DNA of 35,023 bases. Source: Terriglobia bacterium (GTDB lineage: Bacteria; Acidobacteriota; Terriglobia; Terriglobales; Acidobacteriaceae). The DNA lies in NCBI GenBank assembly GCA_020073285.1, contig JAIQFM010000024.1:1-35023 (forward strand). Reading direction: 5' to 3'. The notes under the pieces are model-generated. The model did no database searches. It was not told where the DNA came from and saw only the letters and a list, made by a program, of their open reading frames with translations. Positions within the stretch are counted from its first letter, which is position 1. Every line of letters begins with the position of its first letter. Shown here piece by piece: positions 24,572-32,933 of the stretch. A program made the position numbers and the translations under genes.

Positions 24572-25015
24572 ATGAAGGGTGATAGAGCAATTTGGACTTG
24601 TGTTCTACTCCTTCTCCTTTCCAGTGCAATTGCATGTACCAACGGCAACGCGGAGAAGCCTAAGTCGGACAAGCTCTCCGCCGCTGTAGACCATTCCAAC
24701 GCCGGCGCCGATCTCTACCACGCCTATTGCGCCAGTTGCCACGGCAGGACCGGCCGGGGCGATGGCCCCGCCGCCGCTACCTTGAAAGTCCCGCCCCCCG
24801 ACCTCACCGCCCTGGCCCGTCGCAGCGGAGGCCGCTTTCCGGACGGCCAGATCTATCAGGTCATCGAGTGGGGTGGCGCTATCGCCAGCCACGGCTCCCG
24901 CCAAATGCCCGTCTGGGGAGTCGCTTTCCGCCCGCTGAGCGGCGAAAATCAGAGGGTAGTCTCCGCCCGCATCCACTCCCTTACCGACTATCTCGCGTCC
25001 ATCCAGTTGAAGTAG
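24572..25015 (+). CDS. Small exported monohaem cytochrome c
   Basis: About 147 residues with one CASCH haem motif (residues 53-57, in YHAYCASCHGRTGRGDGPAA) and a likely Met axial ligand, M112 in RQMPVWG, as in class I cytochromes c. The leader MKGDRAIWTCVLLLLLSSAIAC is a signal peptide; Cys22 may be lipidated, although the lipobox residue at -3 is Ala rather than Leu. The start is uncertain: the frame is open to a GTG at 24479, with ATGs at 24527, 24554 and 24572, and none has a strong ribosome site; I chose the one directly ahead of the leader. It probably carries electrons in the periplasm, possibly to a terminal oxidase. It lies 137 bases after aceE and may be co-transcribed. Confidence 0.85.
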   Translation: MKGDRAIWTCVLLLLLSSAIACTNGNAEKPKSDKLSAAVDHSNAGADLYHAYCASCHGRTGRGDGPAAATLKVPPPDLTALARRSGGRFPDGQIYQVIEWGGAIASHGSRQMPVWGVAFRPLSGENQRVVSARIHSLTDYLASIQLK

Positions 25016-25048
25016 TTGTGAGTTCTGAGTTGCAAGTTCTGAGTGCGA
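25014..25048. repeat. Period-7 tandem array (AGTTNNN)
   Basis: Five consecutive heptamers: AGTTGTG, AGTTCTG, AGTTGCA, AGTTCTG, AGTGCGA. The first base pair lies in the stop codon of the cytochrome gene. GAGTTGCAAGTT (25027-25038) is repeated in inverted orientation as AACTTGCAACTC at 25189-25200. Confidence 0.75.
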
Positions 25049-25101
25049 TGAATGTGAATCCTGAATCTACTTTCCGGTTATAAATTCATTTTCTGGTTGT
25101 A

Positions 25102-25125
25102 GGCCCCGACGCCCTCGTCGGGGCC
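25102..25125. terminator. Hairpin with CCCT loop
   Basis: Arms GGCCCCGACG (25102-25111) and CGTCGGGGCC (25116-25125) form a perfect 10-base-pair stem with loop CCCT. It lies 87 bases after the cytochrome stop. No U-tract follows, so it may be a REP-like element rather than an intrinsic terminator. Confidence 0.55.
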
Positions 25126-25153
25126 GTCGTTTGGGCGCCCCAAGAGTCTCGTG

Positions 25154-25177
25154 GCGGAGGCCGCCCTCGGCCGCCGC
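25154..25177. repeat. Second hairpin with CCCT loop
   Basis: GCGG-A-GGCCG, loop CCCT, CGGCC-G-CCGC: a 5-pair inner stem, one mismatch and a 4-pair outer stem. The loop and closing bases (cgCCCTcg) are identical to the hairpin at 25102-25125, so the two may be copies of one element type. Confidence 0.5.
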
Positions 25178-25180
25178 TTC

Positions 25181-25201
25181 CAACTAACAACTTGCAACTC
25201 G
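25181..25201. repeat. Period-7 tandem array (CAACTNN)
   Basis: Three heptamers, CAACTAA, CAACTTG and CAACTCG. Twelve bases of it (25189-25200) are the exact reverse complement of part of the array at 25014-25048, so the two arrays flank the paired hairpins as an inverted repeat. Confidence 0.65.
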
Positions 25202-25257
25202 ATTGCCCGTGCTACCCTCGCTTGGTGGGATGTGGATGGCGGTTCGCGATTTACCTG

Positions 25258-25292
25258 AATCGCCAATCGCCAATCGCAAATCACCAATCACA
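25258..25292. repeat. Period-7 tandem array (AATCRCM)
   Basis: Five heptamers: AATCGCC, AATCGCC, AATCGCA, AATCACC, AATCACA. The array ends nine bases before the GGAGG ribosome site of the EamA-type transporter gene, so it lies in the 5' untranslated region. Confidence 0.8.
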
Positions 25293-25310
25293 GATAGCTG
25301 CGGAGGATGG

Positions 25311-26240
25311 TTGGCCAACCCCAGAACCATCGGGACCGTGTTCGGCGCGCTGGGCATGGTGTCTTTCAGCCTGACGCTGCCCGCCACCCGCGCCGCCGTC
25401 CTGCACCTGCACCCCGCCGTCGTTGCCTTCGGACGTCCGATCATTGCGGCGATACTGGCCGGCGCGCTGCTCATCGTCACCGGCCAGCGTCCACCCGATC
25501 GTCGCTACTGGAAGAGCTTCCTCCTGATCGTCATCGGTGTCGTCGTTGGCGTCCCGCTGACCTTCGCCTGGGGCATGCACGCCTTGCCCTCGGCGCATGG
25601 CGCGATCACGCTTGGCCTGCTGCCGCTGGGCACGGCGCTGGTGGCCACGATGCGCGCCAGTGAGCGCCCCTCCAAGCGCTTCTGGGCCGCGAGCCTGGTC
25701 GGCAGCGCCGCCGTGCTGGTCTTCGCCTGGATCAACGGCGCCGGACACATTCAGGCCGGCGACTTCATCCTGCTCCTCTCCGTCGCCGCCTCGGCGCTTG
25801 GTTACGCCGAAGGCGCGCGCGTCGCTCGCGAGATTCCCGGCTGGCAGGTGATGAGTTGGGCTCTGGTCTTCGGCGCGCCTCTGCACATCATCCCCCTGGC
25901 GCTGGCGATCCGCGCCCACGGCCTTTCCGGCGCGCCCCCCAGCGCGTGGGCGGCCTTCGCCTACGTCTGCCTCATCAGCCAGTGGCTGGGAATGTTCGCC
26001 TGGTATAAGGGATTGGCTGCTGGCGGCATTGCACGCATCGGGCAACTGCAATTGCTGCAGCCCTTCTGTACGTTCGCATTCGCCGCCATTTTGCTTGGCG
26101 AAACTATCACCGTGCCCATGCTCGTGGCCGCCATGGTCGTTCTTGCCGCCGTCGCCGTCGCTCGCAACGCCCCGGTGGAACTCCGCCACGGTTACGCCGT
26201 CAACATTCCACCCGATTTCGCGAGCAATGACAGTGAGTAG
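25311..26240 (+). CDS. EamA/DMT-family membrane transporter
   Basis: About 309 residues with ten hydrophobic helices in two similar halves, as in EamA drug/metabolite transporters (for example GALGMVSFSLTLPATRAAV in the first helix and GMFAWYKGLAAGGIARIGQLQLLQPF in the second half, then LLGETITVPMLVAAMVVLAAV). It lies in the inner membrane; substrates of the family include amino acids, sugars and metabolites, and cannot be read from sequence. I chose the TTG at 25311 because a perfect GGAGG sits four bases upstream and the protein-like sequence begins there. The frame is open to a GTG/ATG at 25203-25239, but that segment encodes the period-7 repeat and is not credible protein. Confidence 0.85.
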   Translation: MANPRTIGTVFGALGMVSFSLTLPATRAAVLHLHPAVVAFGRPIIAAILAGALLIVTGQRPPDRRYWKSFLLIVIGVVVGVPLTFAWGMHALPSAHGAITLGLLPLGTALVATMRASERPSKRFWAASLVGSAAVLVFAWINGAGHIQAGDFILLLSVAASALGYAEGARVAREIPGWQVMSWALVFGAPLHIIPLALAIRAHGLSGAPPSAWAAFAYVCLISQWLGMFAWYKGLAAGGIARIGQLQLLQPFCTFAFAAILLGETITVPMLVAAMVVLAAVAVARNAPVELRHGYAVNIPPDFASNDSE

Positions 26241-26242
26241 GC

Positions 26243-26263
26243 GACTGAAGACTGACGACTGAA
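26243..26263. repeat. Period-7 tandem array (GACTGAM)
   Basis: Three heptamers, GACTGAA, GACTGAC and GACTGAA, directly between the transporter stop and the methyltransferase start. The last unit contributes GAAGG (26261-26265), five bases before the ATG, so the repeat seems to form the ribosome site. Confidence 0.75.
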
Positions 26264-26270
26264 GGCTCCC

Positions 26271-27077
26271 ATGTCGCACAAGGACAGAGTCCGCGAAGAG
26301 TTTACTCGCCAGGCAGAGGCATTCGCCGCCGTGGCGGCGCTGCACAACCGCGAGCGTCTCGATCGTCTCGTCAATGCCATCAATCCAGCGCCCGACGCCC
26401 GCGCGCTTGAGATTGCCACCGGCCCCGGTCATGTCGCCATGGCGATGGCCGAGCGCTGCCGCGAAGTCATCGGCGTGGACCTTACCGACGCCATCCTCGC
26501 GTTGGCGGAACGCACCCGTCGCGAGCGCGGCCTCGCCAACGTCCGCTTCCAGCGCGCCGACGCCGACCAACTCCCCTTCGCCGACGCCGAGTTCGACATC
26601 GTTTTTTGCCGCTTCGCCTTCCATCATTTCGAAGACCCCACAGTGGCCTTCCGCGAGATGGCGCGCGTCTGCCGCGTCGGCGGCCGCGTTGCCGTCGAGG
26701 ACCTTGCAGCCAGTGAAATCCCCGAGCGCGCCGCTTTCCAGGACCAATTCGAGCGCCTGCGCGATCCCTCACACACCCGCGCGCTGAGCATCGGTGAATT
26801 GGCGCGCATGTTCGGGGCGCGCGCCCTGGAGATCGAAACCGCCTACAGCAGCGAGGTGGTGCAACCGGTGGAGTACTGGATGAGCTATTCCCACACGCCT
26901 CCCGATCGCGCCGCCCAGGTCCGCACCCTGTTGGCGCGCGATGAAAAGGAAGACCTCAGCGGCGTCCGCCCCTTCCGCCGCGACGGCCAGCTCTTCTTCA
27001 TTCAGAAAACCGTCGCCCTCATAGCCCGCAAACTGCCGCCCCTTCCCCCGCAATCGCGAGCCGGCGGCGGTGTGTAG
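26271..27077 (+). CDS. Class I SAM-dependent methyltransferase (UbiE/Methyltransf_11-like)
   Basis: The 268-residue protein has the class I SAM-binding motifs: motif I LEIATGPGHVAMAMA, an acidic residue at the end of the second strand (VIGVDLTDAILALA), then ADADQLPFADAEFDIVFCRFAFHHFED, which is typical of the UbiE/small-molecule branch. It would methylate a small metabolite or lipid in the cytoplasm; the substrate is not evident. It starts 30 bases after the transporter gene on the same strand and is probably co-transcribed. The C-terminal region (VEYWMSYSHTPPDRAAQVRTLL) fits the family's lid region. Confidence 0.88.
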   Translation: MSHKDRVREEFTRQAEAFAAVAALHNRERLDRLVNAINPAPDARALEIATGPGHVAMAMAERCREVIGVDLTDAILALAERTRRERGLANVRFQRADADQLPFADAEFDIVFCRFAFHHFEDPTVAFREMARVCRVGGRVAVEDLAASEIPERAAFQDQFERLRDPSHTRALSIGELARMFGARALEIETAYSSEVVQPVEYWMSYSHTPPDRAAQVRTLLARDEKEDLSGVRPFRRDGQLFFIQKTVALIARKLPPLPPQSRAGGGV

Positions 27078-27145
27078 CTTCTGCCGCATGGCGGGCATAA
27101 GCGGATTTCCGCCGGTCATCTGGAACTAGGAAGCGAGGATGCGTT

Positions 27146-27700
27146 CTACTTTTTCTTCTTCTTTTCCTCTTTGAAAGCGGCCTCCTGCGTGGCCAGCAGC
27201 TTGCGCGCGTCGTCCAGGCTGGAATTCACCGCATCGGTCGCGTTCAGCAGGACGAACGCGTAGTCGCCGGTCTCGCTGCCCGCTTTGCCGCCGGCCCCGG
27301 CGCCTTGTTCTTTCAGGGCGCGCAACTTGAGCTGGAATTCCGTATCGCCCTCGATCACGAACTTCAGCCCCTTGCGCAGGTCGTACTTGCGGTCCACGTA
27401 ATCGTCAGTGTTGTCGCCCATCTCGTCCACCAGCCGGGTGAAGTCCTCCAGCAGATCGTGGACACGGGCGCCGCGCCCGGCCGCCAAACGCTCCTCGCCG
27501 CGAAGCTGCTCGATCGTCGCCAGCCGGGCGCGCGCGAACTCCACCATCAACTTGAGGCGTTTGTCCGGCTCCTGCGCTACCTCGCGCAGCTCATCGATCT
27601 CCTTTTCGTTGAGCGGCTCGCGACCGCCAAGCTGAGCCAGCAGGGGCGTTGCTGCCAGCAGCGCCAACGCCAGCGCGAGGATGGTGTTTCGTGTGCGCAT
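27146..27700 (-). CDS. Exported helical hypothetical protein
   Basis: The 184-residue protein has a clear Sec signal peptide (MRTRNTILALALALLAATPLLAQ) and a highly charged helical body with LNEKEIDELREVAQEPDKRLKLMVEFARARL, ending in a poly-lysine tail (EEKKKKKK). I recognise no family. I prefer the ATG at 27700, five bases after AGGAAG; a GTG at 27706 that overlaps the preceding stop is possible. It is the last gene of the uvrA-TPR operon and resembles the preceding small exported protein in general type, so the two may form a periplasmic pair. Confidence 0.78.
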   Translation of the reverse strand: MRTRNTILALALALLAATPLLAQLGGREPLNEKEIDELREVAQEPDKRLKLMVEFARARLATIEQLRGEERLAAGRGARVHDLLEDFTRLVDEMGDNTDDYVDRKYDLRKGLKFVIEGDTEFQLKLRALKEQGAGAGGKAGSETGDYAFVLLNATDAVNSSLDDARKLLATQEAAFKEEKKKKK

Positions 27701-27702
27701 CG

Positions 27703-28128
27703 TCACTTCCTGAACATGCGGTTGAGCAGTTCATTGCGCGCTGCTTCCAGCTTCTGGATGGCCTCGGCGACGGGCGGCCGGTCGTCCACATCGAGCGTTT
27801 TCCGGATTGCCTCCAACCGTCCCGACATCTTGCGCATGGCGATTTCCGTCTGCTTCATGCGCTTGCCGGTTTCGCCCGACACTGCCGCCGCCTTGACGCC
27901 GTAGGTGACGACATCGGCCAGCGCCTCCTGCGCCTCCTTCACCGTGCCGCCGTTATAGGCCTTGTCGAACGCATTAAGCTGGCGTTCGGCGATCCTGGTG
28001 TACAGCTCGACCCGGTCCTTGGGGTGAGCCTGGTCGGCCCGCGCCTTGAGCGATTCCACGGATTCCTGGGTGTCGGCCAGAGCGGCGGCCGAGGCCAAAA
28101 CCATCGCGATAATTAGCAGCTTTTTCAT
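27703..28128 (-). CDS. Small exported helical hypothetical protein
   Basis: The 141-residue protein has a signal peptide (MKKLLIIAMVLASAAALA) and a helical body containing KDRVELYTRIAERQLNAFDKAY and KMSGRLEAIRKTLDVDDRPPV. It has no cysteines after the leader and no recognised domain. It starts two bases after the TPR gene's stop and overlaps or abuts the next gene, so the three are co-expressed. The role is unknown; a periplasmic partner of the TPR protein is a reasonable guess. Confidence 0.78.
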   Translation of the reverse strand: MKKLLIIAMVLASAAALADTQESVESLKARADQAHPKDRVELYTRIAERQLNAFDKAYNGGTVKEAQEALADVVTYGVKAAAVSGETGKRMKQTEIAMRKMSGRLEAIRKTLDVDDRPPVAEAIQKLEAARNELLNRMFRK

Positions 28129-28130
28129 CG

Positions 28131-29435
28131 CTACTTCTTCGGCTCAATGGCGATCAACCGATGGCGCGCCTGCCACTCCTGGTCGGGGAAGTTTCCGTTG
28201 GCCGCCGCCAGGAACTGATGATAGCTGGCCGCCGCCAGCTTGCGCTCTCCCAAGTGGTCGTAGGCGGTGGCGCGCAGAAACAGCGTAGCCGGAATTTCCG
28301 GCAGCAGTCGCGCGCGCGCGTCCAGCGCCTTGATTGCCAGAGGGTAATCCTTGTTCTCCGAGGCGGCAAACGCCAAATCGCCATAGGCGATGCCGAAATC
28401 CGGCTTCAGATTGACCGCCGCCAGCAATTCCTTCTCTGCCTCCTCGTACTTCTGCTGCTCCAGCAATGCGGTGCCGAGGCGGTGATGCAATTCAGCGTCG
28501 CGAGGCTGCGCCTTCAGCGCTTCGCGGAACAGCGGCTCGGCCTTAGCGAATTGCCTGCTGTCCACATACAGCAGGGCGAGCTCCCGCTTGGCGGCCGCGT
28601 CGTCGGGGGAAAAACGCAAGGCGCTCTCGAATTCCGCCTGCGCATCGTCGTTCTTGTTCTCTCCAGCCAGCACGCGCCCAAGCTGTAGATGCGCCTTGGC
28701 GCTCTGCGGATCTAAAGCAAGATACTTGCGCAGCGCTTCCTCGGCCTCAGGCAGGCGTTTGGTCTTCTCGTAGATATAGGCCAGTCCGGCGACCGCGTCG
28801 GCGGATTTGGGATCGCGCGCCGCCGCGGCCTTGTACTCCTGCTCGGCCGTGGCAAGGTCGTCGGTTTTTTCCGCGGTGGCGGCGGCGAGAAAGTGGGCCT
28901 CGGCATCCGTAGGCTTCAACTCCGCCGCTTTGCGGAATGCGCCGATCGCCTCGCGCGGATCTTTGTCTTCCAGCACGTGCCCCAGCGACACCCAGGCGCG
29001 GTACAGTCCCTCTTCCGGTTTCGCGCTCGGTTTCAGTTCGGTGGCGGCGCGCAGGTATTTGGCGGCTTCGGCATCGTTGGCGCGCGCCAGCATCAGGCCG
29101 AGGTTCAGATTCGATTCAAACACCTTGGCATCGGCAGCGACAGACTTGCGATACGCCGCGACCGCATCGGCGTCGCGATTCAGCGCGGTGTAGACGAATC
29201 CCAGGTCGAACCACGCGCGGTAACTATTGGGGTCCTGCTTGACCGCTTCGTTCAGCGCCTGTTCCGCGGCGGCGTAGTCCTTTTTGTCGATCGCCGCTTC
29301 CGCGCGCGCGATGGCCGCCGCAACCCCTTCTTCCACCGGCACACGGTGATGCCGCACTGTGGGCTTGGAGGTCTGCGCCCAGACGCTGCTGGCGCAGACT
29401 AAACAGAGCAGCAGGATCGGGTTATTTGCTGCCAT
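28131..29435 (-). CDS. Exported TPR-repeat protein
   Basis: The 434-residue protein has a signal peptide ([17 protein letters not shown]) and at least nine tetratricopeptide-like repeats of about 34 residues, such as YRAWFDLGFVYTALNRDADAVAAYRKSV, AHLQLGRVLAGENKNDDAQAEFESAL and ELHHRLGTALLEQQKYEEAEKEL. It probably acts as a protein-binding scaffold in the periplasm or at the outer membrane. Its ATG overlaps the 3' end of uvrA by 14 bases, and two small exported proteins follow immediately, so expression is likely coupled to uvrA transcription. No function beyond binding can be assigned. Confidence 0.9.
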   Translation of the reverse strand: MAANNPILLLCLVCASSVWAQTSKPTVRHHRVPVEEGVAAAIARAEAAIDKKDYAAAEQALNEAVKQDPNSYRAWFDLGFVYTALNRDADAVAAYRKSVAADAKVFESNLNLGLMLARANDAEAAKYLRAATELKPSAKPEEGLYRAWVSLGHVLEDKDPREAIGAFRKAAELKPTDAEAHFLAAATAEKTDDLATAEQEYKAAAARDPKSADAVAGLAYIYEKTKRLPEAEEALRKYLALDPQSAKAHLQLGRVLAGENKNDDAQAEFESALRFSPDDAAAKRELALLYVDSRQFAKAEPLFREALKAQPRDAELHHRLGTALLEQQKYEEAEKELLAAVNLKPDFGIAYGDLAFAASENKDYPLAIKALDARARLLPEIPATLFLRATAYDHLGERKLAAASYHQFLAAANGNFPDQEWQARHRLIAIEPKK

Positions 29436-32412
29436 TCGTTCCCGTGCTGCGCCGGCGAACTGCTATCGCTGGTTCGCGGTCAGGCGCTTGCGGACTGGAG
29501 TCTTCGCTAACAGGCAAGATGCGCGCCAGCCACTGGCCGGTGTACGACTTCGCACTGTCCGCGATCGCCTCCGGAGGGCCGGCCGCGACCACCTGCCCGC
29601 CGCGCTCTCCGCCTTCGGGCCCGAGGTCAATCACCCAGTCCGCCACCTTAATGACATCGAGGTTGTGTTCGATCACCATGATCGACCCGCCGGCATCGAT
29701 CAGGCGCCGGAAGGCGGCCAGCAGCTTGCTCACATCGTCGAAATGCAACCCGGTAGTGGGCTCGTCGAATATGTAAAGCACGCGCGGACGGCGCCGGCGC
29801 TCTTCCTCGTCCTGCTGCCGCACGAAATCGCGCGCCCGCGGCTGCAGGTGCGCCGCCAACTTGATGCGCTGCGCCTCTCCTCCGGACAGCGTGGTCGCCG
29901 ACTGTCCCAGTCGCAGGTAGCCGAGTCCCACTTCGTCCAAGACCCGCAACTTGTCGGTGATCTTCGCGGCCTCGCGGAAAAATTGCAGCGCCTCGCGCAC
30001 CGTGAGGTTCAGGATTTCGTGGATGTTCTTGCCGCGGTAGCGCACCTCCAGCACCTCGGACTTGAAGCGCGTGCCCTTGCATTCCTCGCAAATCAGCTCC
30101 ACATCGGCGAGGAACTGCATTTCCACCGTCACCGTGCCGTCGCCCTGGCAGGTTTCGCAGCGCCCGCCGGGGATATTGAACGAGAAGTGCCCGGCGCTGA
30201 AGCCCCGTTTCTGCGACTCGGGCAGCGACGCCATCAACTCGCGGATGCCGTCGAACGCCTTGATATAGGTGACCGGGTTCGAGCGCGGCGTGCGCCCGAT
30301 GGGCGACTGATCCACCAGGATCACGTCATCCACATACTGCGTACCGCGCAGCGACGCGCAACCGTTCACCGCCGGCGGCACGCTGCCGTTCCCTTGCTTC
30401 AGCGCCGCTACCAGCGCCTGATAGAGAACATCGTGCACCAGCGTGGATTTTCCCGACCCGGATACGCCGGTGACTGCTACCACCATGCCGAGCGGGATGC
30501 TGACGTCGATTTTTTTCAGGTTGTGCATGCTCGCGCCCTGCACTTCCAGCCTTTGCGGCCCGGGCTTGCGCCGCTGCGGCGGGATCTGAATGCGGAGTTC
30601 CTGCCCCAGATACCGGCCGGTGAGCGATGCCGGCGTGCGGCGGATTTCCTCGTAGGTGCCGGTGGCGACCACGCGCCCGCCGTTCTCGCCCGCGCCCGGT
30701 CCCAGGTCCAGGATACGGTCGGCCGAGCGCATGATCTCCGCATCGTGCTCCACCACCAGGATGGTGTTGCCCAGGTTGCGCAGGTCCTGCAGGATTTTGA
30801 TCAGCCGCGTGGTGTCGCGGTTGTGCAGGCCGATGGAGGGCTCATCCAGGACGTACAGCGTCCCCACCAGGCGCGAGCCGAGCGAGGTCGCCAACTGGAT
30901 GCGCTGCGCCTCCCCGCCGGATAGCGTCGACGACAGCCGGTCCAGCGTGAGGTATTCCAGCCCGACTTCGTTCATGAAGCGCAGGCGTTCGCGGATTTCT
31001 TCCAGAATCTTGTCCGCGATCGCCGCCTGCTGCGGGCTCAGGTGCAGCGTCGAGAAGAACTGCGCCGCCTGCTCTACCGTCATAGCGCAGACCTGACAGA
31101 TATCCTTGCCTTCGACCTTGACGTGTCGCGCTTCCGGCCTCAGCCGCGCGCCACCGCAAGTCGAGCACACCGAATACCCGCGGTAGCGGCTCAGGAACAC
31201 GCGTACGTGCAGCTTGTATTTCTTGCGCTCCAGGTGGGCGAAGAACCCGCGCGCCCCCCAGAATTTCCCGTCGCCCTCGATGATCGCTTTCTGGTGCTCC
31301 GCCGAAAGCTCTCTCCAGGGCACGTCGAGAGGAATCCCGGCGGACTTGGCGTAGCGCTTCAGTTCGCTTAATAGCGGGCGGTACTTGGGCTTGGTCCACG
31401 GCTCGATGGCGCCCTCGCCCAGCGACTTGCTCTTGTCCGGGATCACCAGGTCGAGATCGAAATCAATGGTGTTCCCGAAGCCCTGGCAGCGCGGGCAGGC
31501 GCCGAACGGGTTGTTGAACGAGAACAGGCGCGGCTCGGGTTCCTCGTAGCGGATGCCGCAGCGCTTGCATTCGAACCGCTGCGCGAACCGTAGCCGCTGC
31601 GCCGGTTCGCCTTCCCGCGCCGCCGTCTCGAACACGATCTCGCCGGCTTCGCGGTAGCAGGTCTCGACCGCGTCCACGATGCGCGAGCGCTGGTCCGGCG
31701 CCGCCACGACGCGATCCATCAGGATGAAAACCGGCGCCGAAAAATTGACGTCCAGCAGTGATTCGGGCGTGGAGAATTCGAAAACCTGCCCGCCCTGGTA
31801 CAGCCGGTTGAAACCTTTCTTGCGCAGCTCGAACAGCGTTGCCTTCAGCAGGTCCGACTCGTCGAGCTTTTGCGCCGTCGGAAGCTGCTTCTTGCGCCCG
31901 CGCGATTTCGGCTCCTGGGAGATGAGACGCCCCGTCGGCGGTTGTAATGGGAAGAGCACATTGAGGCGAGTGCCTTCTCCCAGCGCCAGCACCCGGTCCG
32001 CGACCTCATCCACCGTGTCCTTCTTGACCTCCGCGCCGCACTGCATGCAGTAGGTGCGGCCGACACGCGCGAACAACAGCCGCAGGTAGTCGTAGATTTC
32101 CGTGGCCGTCGCAACCGTGGAGCGCGGATTGCGCGTCGTGTTCTTCTGCCGGATCGCCACCGCTGGCGCGATGCCGTCAATCACGTCGGCGTCCGGTTTC
32201 TCGATGCGCTCCAGAAATTGCCGCGCGTAGGCGGAGAGCGATTCCACGTAACGGCGCTGCCCCTCGGCATAGATGGTGTCAAAGGCGAGGGACGACTTCC
32301 CCGAGCCCGACACTCCCGTCACCACCGTCAGTGAATTGTGCGGAATCTCAAAGTCGATGTTCTTCAGGTTATGTGCGCGGGCGCCGCGAACGATAATGCT
32401 TTCACTTGACAT
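29422..32412 (-). CDS. uvrA: Excinuclease ABC subunit A, UvrA
   Basis: The 996-residue protein has two ABC ATPase modules: Walker A GVSGSGKS at residues 33-40 and a second GVSGSGKST, two LSGGEAQR signatures, and Walker B/D-loop segments [11 protein letters not shown] and [11 protein letters not shown]. Zinc-binding CxxC pairs occur in [10 protein letters not shown]...[15 protein letters not shown] and CETCQGDG...CEECKGTRF. UvrA dimers scan DNA for bulky lesions and load UvrB. The start ATG at 32412 ([16 protein letters not shown]) matches the family N-terminus; the frame extends 13 codons further. Between the second signature and Walker B there is a charged insertion ([17 protein letters not shown]) longer than usual. 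It is the first gene of an operon with a TPR protein and two exported proteins. Confidence 0.97.
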   Translation of the reverse strand: MSSESIIVRGARAHNLKNIDFEIPHNSLTVVTGVSGSGKSSLAFDTIYAEGQRRYVESLSAYARQFLERIEKPDADVIDGIAPAVAIRQKNTTRNPRSTVATATEIYDYLRLLFARVGRTYCMQCGAEVKKDTVDEVADRVLALGEGTRLNVLFPLQPPTGRLISQEPKSRGRKKQLPTAQKLDESDLLKATLFELRKKGFNRLYQGGQVFEFSTPESLLDVNFSAPVFILMDRVVAAPDQRSRIVDAVETCYREAGEIVFETAAREGEPAQRLRFAQRFECKRCGIRYEEPEPRLFSFNNPFGACPRCQGFGNTIDFDLDLVIPDKSKSLGEGAIEPWTKPKYRPLLSELKRYAKSAGIPLDVPWRELSAEHQKAIIEGDGKFWGARGFFAHLERKKYKLHVRVFLSRYRGYSVCSTCGGARLRPEARHVKVEGKDICQVCAMTVEQAAQFFSTLHLSPQQAAIADKILEEIRERLRFMNEVGLEYLTLDRLSSTLSGGEAQRIQLATSLGSRLVGTLYVLDEPSIGLHNRDTTRLIKILQDLRNLGNTILVVEHDAEIMRSADRILDLGPGAGENGGRVVATGTYEEIRRTPASLTGRYLGQELRIQIPPQRRKPGPQRLEVQGASMHNLKKIDVSIPLGMVVAVTGVSGSGKSTLVHDVLYQALVAALKQGNGSVPPAVNGCASLRGTQYVDDVILVDQSPIGRTPRSNPVTYIKAFDGIRELMASLPESQKRGFSAGHFSFNIPGGRCETCQGDGTVTVEMQFLADVELICEECKGTRFKSEVLEVRYRGKNIHEILNLTVREALQFFREAAKITDKLRVLDEVGLGYLRLGQSATTLSGGEAQRIKLAAHLQPRARDFVRQQDEEERRRRPRVLYIFDEPTTGLHFDDVSKLLAAFRRLIDAGGSIMVIEHNLDVIKVADWVIDLGPEGGERGGQVVAAGPPEAIADSAKSYTGQWLARILPVSEDSSPQAPDREPAIAVRRRSTGTNGSK

Positions 32413-32741
32413 CGGGGACCGCCGCAGCCCGGACCGCCCCAGGCCATCCACCGGCCTGCTAATGGCTTCGGGAATGCTGCGGAATCCATCGATTATAAAG
32501 CCTGGCTTCTCCGCTTCACAAATTCCGCGAAACGCCCGGCCCGCTTGTCCCTGGCCAAAATGCCATTGCCCCGGCGGCTACCTGCAAAGCATTACATCGT
32601 CTTACGATATTTAGCGGGGGGGGAGCGGCGCCGGGCACCCTGCCCGGCTCATCCCAGCATCTCAAATAAAGCCGCATCCGCATTCCGCGGCCGATTGTCT
32701 TATTAGTGGGCACTCATACTGGGCCCTCATAGGATTGAAAC
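32413..32741. other. Intergenic region upstream of uvrA, with a hairpin
   Basis: No gene is evident. A perfect hairpin GCCGGGC-ACCCT-GCCCGGC occupies 32630-32648, just after a run of eight or nine G residues. The AT-rich element TCGATTATAAAGCC near 32490 could belong to a uvrA promoter on the minus strand but lacks a clear partner box. Confidence 0.4.
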
Positions 32742-32858
32742 GTGGCAGATATGGATATGGCGTATCTACTTGCAGCGTGGCTTCCTCTGGCGGGGATCGT
32801 TCTCGCCCTGTGCCTTGGCCCTGACTCCCCGAAGATCAACCGTTTCAACGGCGAGTAA
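32742..32858 (+). CDS. Possible 38-residue single-pass membrane microprotein
   Basis: A frame from GTG at 32742 (or ATG at 32751) reads MADMDMAYLLAAWLPLAGI onward, with one hydrophobic helix (about residues 7-26) and a polar tail SPKINRFNGE, then TAA. AGGA sits seven bases ahead of the GTG, and a hairpin follows the stop at 32876-32896. The PxxNRF tail recalls the C-terminus of DUF805-type membrane proteins, so it could also be a remnant of one. It lies downstream of, and opposite to, the cytochrome oxidase operon. Only homologues in other genomes would settle whether it is a real gene. Confidence 0.42.
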   Translation: MADMDMAYLLAAWLPLAGIVLALCLGPDSPKINRFNGE

Positions 32859-32875
32859 CTTCTTGCGTGGCCCAC

Positions 32876-32896
32876 ATCCGCCCCTGGTTGGCGGAT
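32876..32896. terminator. Hairpin between the microprotein and the oxidase operon
   Basis: ATCCGCC (32876-32882) and GGCGGAT (32890-32896) form a 7-base-pair stem with a 7-base loop. It lies 17 bases after the plus-strand microprotein stop and 38 bases beyond the end of the minus-strand oxidase operon, so it could serve either direction. It has no strong U-tract. Confidence 0.45.
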
Positions 32897-32933
32897 TTGG
32901 AATCCACCATCCGGTGCAACGATTTCTCTTTAC

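Noticed and set aside
25203-25310. Longer N-terminus of the EamA transporter
   Set aside because: It would translate a period-7 repeat; the TTG at 25311 has a perfect Shine-Dalgarno.
25281-26747. 488-codon antisense frame across the transporter and methyltransferase genes
   Set aside because: Spans two well-supported genes and a period-7 repeat; composition is not protein-like.
29359-30924. 521-codon antisense frame across the 3' half of uvrA
   Set aside because: uvrA motifs fix the coding strand; no domain in the antisense product.
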